From Methanosaeta sp. UBA80 (lineage in GTDB: Archaea; Halobacteriota; Methanosarcinia; Methanotrichales; Methanotrichaceae), in NCBI GenBank assembly GCA_002505805.1, contig DAWB01000024.1, forward strand, positions 1 through 6,955: a stretch of 6,955 nucleotides of DNA, given 5' to 3'. The notes under the pieces are model-generated. The model saw nothing but the letters and a program-made list of their open reading frames with translations. It did not search any database and had not been told where the DNA came from. Shown in pieces: positions 1-4,183 of the stretch. The position numbers and the translations under genes are program-made. Each line of letters starts with the position of its first letter. Within the stretch, counting starts at the first letter, position 1.

Positions 1-1
1 A

Positions 2-541
2 TTTACGGAGCAGTTGGTGGGCTATGATGCCATCTGTCTGGTGGTAAGCCCGGCAGTTTATGATTTTGGAGTAACCTCGCTCACCCCGGACCAGGTCAGG
101 CGGATCTATTCCGGAAGCATTGTCAACTGGGCTGCGCTGGGGGGCCCGAACTTGGGGATCTTTGCCGTTGGCCGCAGACCGGGTTCTGGCACCAGGGATA
201 CCTTCAATGAGATAATCATGGGCAGCCGGGAGGCTGAGACGCCTGGTGTGGCCTATGACAGTGGGGAGAGCTCCGAGGTCAAGTTCAGCACCCAGAGGAG
301 CGACAATGCCATCGGCTATATGGGATACAGCTTTGTGATGAGAGGGGATGCCAGGGTGATCTCTCTTGACGGCATCTATCCATCCATTGAGAACATCAAG
401 AATGGAACCTATCCACTGGCCAGGAAGCTCTACTTCGTCACCCTGGGCCAGCCCTCGCCTGGAGCCATAGCTTTCATAGATTATGTTTTAAGCCCGGCAG
501 GACAGCAGATCGCCATAGATAACGGATTCATTCCTGTATAA
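2..541 (+). CDS. PstS-like phosphate ABC transporter substrate-binding protein, 3' part (5' end outside window)
   Basis: This is the C-terminal ~179 residues of a periplasmic-binding-protein-like domain of the PstS type. The frame is open from the first bases, so the gene starts upstream; the TTG near position 14 is an internal Leu codon. Visible family features are the segment LTPDQVRRIYSGSIVNWAAL, in which the family typically has 'hinge' residues around Y-x-G-x-I-x-x-W, then RPGSGTRDTF, matching the Ser-Gly-Ser/Thr oxyanion-binding loop of PstS proteins. The C-terminal AIAFIDYVLSPAGQQ...GFIPV is the usual PstS ending. Such proteins capture phosphate outside the membrane and deliver it to PstCA-PstB. 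No pstC, pstA, pstB or phoU follows; the next gene is a dodecin. It may therefore be an orphan binding protein, or the transporter genes may lie upstream. Binding of another oxyanion such as tungstate or molybdate is less likely but cannot be excluded without the N-terminal half. Confidence 0.85.
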   Translation, partial: FTEQLVGYDAICLVVSPAVYDFGVTSLTPDQVRRIYSGSIVNWAALGGPNLGIFAVGRRPGSGTRDTFNEIIMGSREAETPGVAYDSGESSEVKFSTQRSDNAIGYMGYSFVMRGDARVISLDGIYPSIENIKNGTYPLARKLYFVTLGQPSPGAIAFIDYVLSPAGQQIAIDNGFIPV

Positions 542-547
542 TCAAAT

Positions 548-560
548 CATATTTTTAAAT
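548..560 (+). terminator. Oligo-T terminator after the PstS-like gene
   Basis: Seven bases after the stop codon comes a run of five T within an AT-only patch (ATTTTTAAAT at 551-560). Archaeal RNA polymerase commonly terminates at short oligo-T tracts without a hairpin, and none is evident here. The same AT-rich patch could instead serve as an upstream promoter element for the dodecin gene. Confidence 0.35.
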
Positions 561-584
561 GCAGCAGATGATCGATCTCTCCCT

Positions 585-600
585 TTAGGAAATTATATCA
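585..600 (+). promoter_or_regulatory. Candidate BRE/TATA promoter for the dodecin gene
   Basis: The sequence TTAGGAAATTATATCA has a TATA-like core (AATTATATCA, 591-600) preceded by purines that resemble a BRE. At the usual archaeal spacing of about 25 bases, transcription would start near 620-625, leaving a leader of about 25 bases before the ATG at 648. A second AT-rich element (ATTATTTATC, 614-623) is closer to the gene. A tandem seven-base repeat (ATCAATG twice, 597-610) overlaps the downstream edge of the TATA element and might be an operator. The assignment rests on base composition and spacing only. Confidence 0.35.
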
Positions 601-647
601 ATGATCAATGCCAATTATTTATCTTAATTATGGGGTGTGATACAAAC

Positions 648-866
648 ATGTCAGATGGAGATGTCTATAAGATAGTTGAGCTGGTTGGTACCTCCAAGAT
701 AGGCTGGGAAGATGCAGTCAAGACCGTGATCGACCGGGCCACCAAGAGCTTGAGAGATCTTCGCATCGCTGAGGTCAAGGAGCTGGATGTCAGGCTGGAG
801 AACGGAAAGATCGCAGAGTATAGGGCCAAGGTCAGACTCTCATTTAAGTATGAGGGTGAGGATTAG
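648..866 (+). CDS. Dodecin-family small protein lacking the usual flavin-binding residues
   Basis: The protein has 72 residues, the normal length for dodecins, which assemble as hollow dodecamers in the cytoplasm. It begins MSDGDVYKIVELVGTSKIGW and continues with EDAVKTVIDRATKSL, matching the dodecin strand-helix opening (VYK-ELVGTS-SWEDAV-A-A-KTL). It ends with the two antiparallel strands of the family (EVKELDVRLENGKIAEYRAK and VRLSFKYE). The ATG at 648 is preferred over the in-frame ATG at 630. It puts the conserved VYKIVELVGTS at residues 6-16, and a GGGGTG ribosome-binding sequence (632-637) lies ten bases upstream. Classical dodecins carry a Trp just before the central (F/A)EV motif and a Gln in Y-Q-V. 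Here these positions read Ile (LRIAEV) and Arg (EYRAKV), so canonical stacking of flavin dimers is unlikely. From memory this resembles the 'calcium dodecin' branch such as mycobacterial Rv0379. It probably stands alone, between two terminators. Confidence 0.9.
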   Translation: MSDGDVYKIVELVGTSKIGWEDAVKTVIDRATKSLRDLRIAEVKELDVRLENGKIAEYRAKVRLSFKYEGED

Positions 867-877
867 GCGGAGCGATA

Positions 878-980
878 TTTTCCAAACTCTCTCTTTTCAT
901 CCCTTCCCACCTCTCCTTTTTCCTAACTCTCTTTTTCCCATCTCTCCTCAAAACTGCCTTTTTCCAAACTCTCGTTTTAT
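878..980 (+). terminator. Pyrimidine-rich multi-oligo-T terminator region built of three imperfect repeats
   Basis: The gap after the dodecin gene is almost pure C/T on the + strand. It contains three copies of a T4-5, CC(A/T)AACTCTC, T4-rich unit, with the CC dinucleotides at 882, 922 and 964, so the period is about 40-42 bases. Repeated T4-T5 tracts in series are a typical archaeal terminator and would end the dodecin transcript. On the minus strand the same stretch is purine-rich, so it does not give the convergent cyclotransferase gene an obvious oligo-T stop. How this triplication arose cannot be seen from one window. Confidence 0.55.
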
Positions 981-991
981 ATAATTGTATT

Positions 992-1840
992 TCAGCTATT
1001 CTCCGGGATAGCTAGCCTGATCTCATATAGCCTGGGCCAGAGCTTGCCGGTTACAAAGATCCTATCTGACTCGCCATCATAGGCAATGCCGTTCGCCACA
1101 TCGACGCTCTGCCCGACCCCCTGGCTTCCCGGCAAGATGCTGGTCAGATCTATCTCGCCCCTCACCTCGCCCGTCTGCGGCAATATTATGGCTATCCGGC
1201 TGGTGGGCCAGATATTGGCATAGATCTCTCCTTTAATGTACTCCAGTTCATTGAGGCCATTGAGCGGCCTGCCCCCTGCGGTGACATTTATCCTCTCCTT
1301 CTCCCTGAAGGTCTCGGGATCAAGGATATGCAGAATATTGCTGCCGTCACTCATGATCAGGCTGTGGTTGTCGCTGGTCAGCCCCCAGCCCTCCGTCCGG
1401 TATCCGAATCTGCCTGTCTCGGTCAAATTCTCCTTGCCGTAGACCAGGCCCAGCCCCGACTGCCAGGTCAACTGGACTATACTCTCTCCCCACAGCGCTA
1501 TCCCCTCTCCAAAAAGGCTGCCTGACAGATTTATCTGCTCTATGACCCGGCCTGTCTTCAGCTCCACCTTCCTCAGGCTGGACCGACCGTAGAGCCCAGT
1601 TCCTTCGTAGATCAGATCGTCCCGGTCGTAGACCAGTCCCTGGGTGAATGCCATAGGATCATGAGGATAGGAATTGACTATCTCATATCCGAAAACCGGT
1701 ATATTATTGAGATCTTCACCATGAATGGAGCTATCTGCAGAGCAGCAGCTTGCTAGCAGTATCAGAAATGCGGCAAGGAATAGATAAATCATCCAGGGAA
1801 CAATGCCGTCTGCAATTTGAAAGGCATCTATGCGGGGCAT
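992..1840 (-). CDS. Glutaminyl-peptide cyclotransferase (plant/papaya-type glutamine cyclotransferase), predicted lipoprotein
   Basis: This 282-residue protein belongs to the beta-propeller glutamine cyclotransferase family, which turns N-terminal Gln of proteins into pyroglutamate with release of ammonia. Family motifs follow in order: FTQGLVYDRD (65-74), YEGTGLYGRSSLRKV (78-92), FGEGIAL (110-116), LTW (125-127), EGWGLT (150-155), SDGS (164-167), NGLNELEYI (194-202), NIWPTSRIA (209-217) and FVTGKLWP (262-269). Gln67, Glu112, Trp152, Asn197, Trp211 and Lys266 line up, from memory, with the pocket residues proposed for the papaya enzyme, so it looks active. Residues 18-31 are hydrophobic and lead into L-A-S-C (29-32), a lipobox, so the enzyme is predicted to be membrane-anchored facing outward. 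The start is uncertain: ATG 1840 gives a 16-residue N-region and Met17 (ATG 1792) a tighter signal, and neither has a clear ribosome-binding site. The gene follows cfbB by 65 bases on the same strand and may be co-transcribed. A link to secreted proteins is more natural than one to F430 synthesis. Confidence 0.88.
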   Translation of the reverse strand: MPRIDAFQIADGIVPWMIYLFLAAFLILLASCCSADSSIHGEDLNNIPVFGYEIVNSYPHDPMAFTQGLVYDRDDLIYEGTGLYGRSSLRKVELKTGRVIEQINLSGSLFGEGIALWGESIVQLTWQSGLGLVYGKENLTETGRFGYRTEGWGLTSDNHSLIMSDGSNILHILDPETFREKERINVTAGGRPLNGLNELEYIKGEIYANIWPTSRIAIILPQTGEVRGEIDLTSILPGSQGVGQSVDVANGIAYDGESDRIFVTGKLWPRLYEIRLAIPENS

Positions 1841-1843
1841 GGA

Positions 1844-1853
1844 ATCATATGAT
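1844..1853. repeat. 10-base perfect palindrome just before the cyclotransferase start
   Basis: ATCATATGAT is its own reverse complement and ends three bases before the ATG at 1840, where a ribosome-binding site would be expected. It could be an operator half or a chance AT palindrome. No second copy was noticed upstream of the other genes. Confidence 0.25.
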
Positions 1854-1905
1854 ATCGGCAGAGAGCAAAGATGTTTCTCTACATTCTTCTCCTAAATCAA
1901 GGCAA

Positions 1906-3288
1906 TCATGATTTATGAGTTCTGCATGCCTGAAGGAAATGGGCCGGAAATCCCCGGAAAGAGGCGCTGTGGATGTGAGTGTAGCTGGCGACCAGATTCT
2001 CCCGGCATAACCCGTCCCAGCCGCCCTTGATCCCCCTGCCCCGCTCCAGGCGGATGGCATAGTCCACGCCCTCATCCATTATCATCTCGGAGTGATGAAA
2101 CTCATGCCCCATTATGGCCTGGCCAGCTCTTCCCAGGGGAGAGTCGCGGGTCAGGCGGCCGTGCACATAGCTCACAACCCGAACATCGCCCCGCCTGGCC
2201 TTTCCCGGCACCAGCCCGGCCATCTCCTGCCGCTCCCCTTCCCAGTCGATCTCCCTTCCCAGGTACATCAGCCCGCCGCATTCGGCAAAAATAGGATGGC
2301 CCCTCTGGTGGAAGCTTTCCAGGCTGCTGAGCATTCCTGAGTTCTCGGAGAGCTCCCGGGCGTAGAGTTCAGGATAGCCTCCGCCGATATACAGACCGTC
2401 CACATCGGGAAGAGCCCTGTCATGCACCGGGCTGAAGGGGACAACCTCTGCCCCGGCCAGCTCCATCATCTCCAGGTTGTCCCGGTAGTAGAAGTTAAAG
2501 GCCTCGTCCCTGGCCACCCCTATGGCAAGGCCCCCTCCGGCGGAGTTCTTTCTATAAAGATCCGGCTGCACCTCTGCCAGAGGCTCTGCTCCCCCGGCAA
2601 TCTCGATTATGCGGTTTAGGTTGATTCCCTCTTCAACTATCTCCCGGATGCGGGAGACCCTATTTTCGAAACCCTCATGGCGGGTTTTTCCCTCCAGCAC
2701 CGGAACCAGTCCCAGGTGGCGCATGGCCAGGTGCATATCATCATTGCGGCGGATGACTCCCACCACCTCCACTCCGGCATATCTCTCGACCTCCCGGATG
2801 GCCTTCTCGGCGTGCCTCTCGCTGCCCACCTTGTTCAGGATCACCCCCTTGATATTGACATCCGGATCGTAGTCCATGTATCCCTTGACCAGGGCGGCGC
2901 AGCTTCTGGTGATGCTCCTGGCATCAACCACGAATATCACCGGGGCTTGCAGAAGTTTGGCTATCTGTGCCGTGCTGCCCAGGTCGCCGTCGTAGCCCTC
3001 GTACAGGCCGCGCACGCCCTCGATCACGGCGATGTCCGCCTTATCCGCGGCATGGGCATATACCTCCCGGACCGCCTCTTCCTTCATGAGATAGCCGTCC
3101 AGATTGCGGCAGTTCCGGCCTGTAATCCAGGTATGGTAGCTGGGATCGATGTAGTCCATGGCCACCTTGAAGGGCTGAACGGAAAGGCCTCTGCCGCAGA
3201 GAGCGGAGAGCAGGCCGGCTACAATGGTGGTCTTGCCGCTGGAGCTTTTGTCTCCGGCTATGAGAACTCTTGGACAGTCTGCAGCCAA
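1906..3288 (-). CDS. cfbB: Ni-sirohydrochlorin a,c-diamide synthase CfbB (CbiA-like)
   Basis: The 460-residue protein has the full CbiA/CobB architecture. An N-terminal ATPase domain carries the P-loop GDKSSSGKTT (12-21), the substrate-loop motif DYIDPSYHTWITGR (45-58), EGVRGLYEGYDGD (90-102) and VVDARS (120-125). A C-terminal class I glutamine amidotransferase domain has YIGGGYPEL (300-308), catalytic Cys337 in AECGGL, GHEFHHSEM (394-402) and the His motif ASYTHIH (434-440). The family amidates the a- and c-acetates of a tetrapyrrole using two Gln and two ATP. Homology alone cannot separate nickel-sirohydrochlorin from cobyrinate as substrate; the adjacent cfbC makes the F430 role most likely. 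Around the substrate loop it reads K-V-A-M-D-Y-I-D-P where many CbiA proteins have K-V-G-P-D-Y. The start is TTG 3288: an in-frame stop lies eight codons upstream, the next Met is residue 44 after the P-loop, and a purine run (GGAAAGGGG) ends five bases before the TTG. It lies 36 bases after cfbC, in the same operon. Confidence 0.88.
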   Translation of the reverse strand: MAADCPRVLIAGDKSSSGKTTIVAGLLSALCGRGLSVQPFKVAMDYIDPSYHTWITGRNCRNLDGYLMKEEAVREVYAHAADKADIAVIEGVRGLYEGYDGDLGSTAQIAKLLQAPVIFVVDARSITRSCAALVKGYMDYDPDVNIKGVILNKVGSERHAEKAIREVERYAGVEVVGVIRRNDDMHLAMRHLGLVPVLEGKTRHEGFENRVSRIREIVEEGINLNRIIEIAGGAEPLAEVQPDLYRKNSAGGGLAIGVARDEAFNFYYRDNLEMMELAGAEVVPFSPVHDRALPDVDGLYIGGGYPELYARELSENSGMLSSLESFHQRGHPIFAECGGLMYLGREIDWEGERQEMAGLVPGKARRGDVRVVSYVHGRLTRDSPLGRAGQAIMGHEFHHSEMIMDEGVDYAIRLERGRGIKGGWDGLCRENLVASYTHIHSASFRGFPAHFLQACRTHKS

Positions 3289-3324
3289 TGGTACCCCTTT
3301 CCTGTCTCCCTAAAAGCCTCTTAT

Positions 3325-4125
3325 TTATTCCATGGACAGCTCTCGCAACCTCTCATCGCTGAGAGGTTGTGGTACCCTGGGATCGGCTCCGCCCATGATC
3401 TCCCGGGCTAGAGCGCGGTAGACGGCAGCGATGGCCGTATCAGGCGCTCCCTGTATAACTGTGACTGCCTGCCTCTCGCACTTCTGGACGATGGGATCTT
3501 TGGGGATGAAGGCCACCAGCCGGCTGTTGAGCTCTTCGGCAAATCTCTCTGCGATCTCCTTCTCCCTGCCCGCCGCCGCCTCGCGGGAGTTGCATATCAC
3601 CCCGGATAGGGGAGTATTAAGCCGGAGCAGTCCCTTGCTGATGTTATTCGCGGCATAAAGGGGCATATACTCGCCGGAGGTTATGATATAGGCCTGGCTC
3701 ACCAATCCCTTTCGGATGGGGGCGGAAAAGCCGCCGCATACGATATCCCCCGGCACATCATAGAGCACCAGGTCCACCTCTTCCAATACCCGGGATACCT
3801 TGCGCAGAAAGTCTATGGCCACAATAATGCCCCGTCCGGCGCATCCCACTCCAGGCTCCGGGCCGCCCACCTCTATGCATTTGACGCCCCTGTATCCCTC
3901 AAAGACCACATCCTCTTCCTTGATCTCTCTTCCATCCAGTATGAGGTCCATCATGGTGGGGATTCTCCTGCCCACCAGGGTTATGCTTGAATCGCTCTTG
4001 GGATCGCAGCCCACAACCAGCACCCTGTGGCCCTCCTCGGCACAGGCGGCGGCAATGTTCGAGGCAGTGCAGGACTTGCCGATGCCTCCTTTGCCGTATA
4101 TCGCAACGTGTTTAATAGATGACAT
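3325..4125 (-). CDS. cfbC: Ni-sirohydrochlorin a,c-diamide reductive cyclase, reductase component CfbC (NifH-like)
   Basis: This 266-residue protein is a complete NifH/BchL-family reductase. It shows the P-loop GKGGIGKS (11-18), switch I CDPKSDS (40-46), [15 protein letters not shown] (86-100) and switch II DVPGD (123-127). Cys95 and Cys130 match the two cysteines per subunit that bridge the [4Fe-4S] cluster of a NifH dimer. CfbC passes electrons, driven by ATP hydrolysis, to CfbD, which reduces and cyclises Ni-sirohydrochlorin a,c-diamide to 15,17(3)-seco-F430-17(3)-acid. The choice of CfbC over nitrogenase NifH rests on the neighbouring cfbB and the absence of nifD/nifK or P-II genes. The length fits, and no mutated key residue is seen. 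ATG 4125 is backed by GGAG (4130-4133) four bases upstream. Protoplasts of function such as chlorophyll reduction are excluded by the apparent archaeal context. The gene is divergent from the S-layer-type gene and first in the minus-strand block. Confidence 0.93.
   Translation of the reverse strand: MSSIKHVAIYGKGGIGKSCTASNIAAACAEEGHRVLVVGCDPKSDSSITLVGRRIPTMMDLILDGREIKEEDVVFEGYRGVKCIEVGGPEPGVGCAGRGIIVAIDFLRKVSRVLEEVDLVLYDVPGDIVCGGFSAPIRKGLVSQAYIITSGEYMPLYAANNISKGLLRLNTPLSGVICNSREAAAGREKEIAERFAEELNSRLVAFIPKDPIVQKCERQAVTVIQGAPDTAIAAVYRALAREIMGGADPRVPQPLSDERLRELSME
3346..3369 (-). repeat. Perfect 9-base inverted repeat (hairpin) at the 3' end of cfbC
   Basis: CAACCTCTC (3346-3354) and GAGAGGTTG (3361-3369) are exact reverse complements separated by a six-base loop. 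The hairpin lies within the codons for the last residues of CfbC (QPLSDERL), about 20 bases before its stop and about 58 bases before the cfbB start. In the minus-strand mRNA it could stabilise the upstream part or tune the cfbC:cfbB ratio. No T-run follows at once, so it is not a classical intrinsic terminator; a T4 appears further on, in the intergenic gap. Confidence 0.5.
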
Positions 4126-4166
4126 CTAACTCCGCTCCGCCTGTTGATCCGCCATAGGATATACAG
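4111..4166. promoter_or_regulatory. Overlapping divergent promoter region between cfbC and the S-layer-type gene
   Basis: The two start codons are only 58 bases apart (4126-4183), so the promoters must be compact. On the minus strand, GTATATCC (complement of 4158-4165) is a TATA-like element about 35 bases before the cfbC ATG. It would give a leader of about ten bases that just includes the GGAG ribosome-binding site. On the + strand, TTTAATAG (4111-4118) lies inside the first codons of cfbC and would place the S-layer-type transcript start near 4140. Both are proposed from motif and spacing only. If correct, the two promoters overlap and could influence each other. Confidence 0.3.
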
Positions 4167-4183
4167 CTTGCCCAGGATTGATC

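Noticed and set aside
630..647. Upstream ATG as the dodecin start, adding six residues
   Set aside because: The extra residues (MGCDTN) are not part of the family, and using 630 would put the GGGGTG ribosome-binding sequence inside the gene.
865..874. AGGCGGAGCG shared with the complement of 4132-4141 upstream of cfbC
   Set aside because: A ten-base match between two places is expected by chance in a window of this size, and the contexts (after a stop codon versus near a ribosome-binding site) differ.
975..987. TTTTATATAATTG as a + strand promoter for an antisense RNA over the cyclotransferase 3' end
   Set aside because: It is part of the T-rich terminator tail, with no BRE-like purines before it and no gene downstream in that direction.
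1845..2075. 76-codon minus-strand frame across the end of cfbB and the gap before the cyclotransferase
   Set aside because: It is mostly an out-of-frame reading of cfbB, with no ribosome-binding site and no recognisable sequence.
1906..3288. Cobyrinate a,c-diamide synthase CbiA for cobalamin synthesis
   Set aside because: It cannot be excluded by motifs, but no cobalamin gene is in the window and cfbC is 36 bases upstream in the same direction.
2677..3411. Long + strand open frame (244 codons) antisense to cfbB and the end of cfbC
   Set aside because: It lies wholly over two well-supported minus-strand genes and its translation shows no recognisable domain. It is explained by the GC-rich codon use of cfbB.
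3325..4125. Nitrogenase iron protein NifH
   Set aside because: All NifH motifs are present, but the neighbour is a CbiA-like amidotransferase and no nifD, nifK or glnB-like genes are nearby. The CfbC assignment explains the pair better.
4178..4183. TTG at 4178 as start of the S-layer-type gene
   Set aside because: ATG follows two codons later with a better-placed upstream AGGATTGATC. The extra two residues add nothing to the signal peptide.
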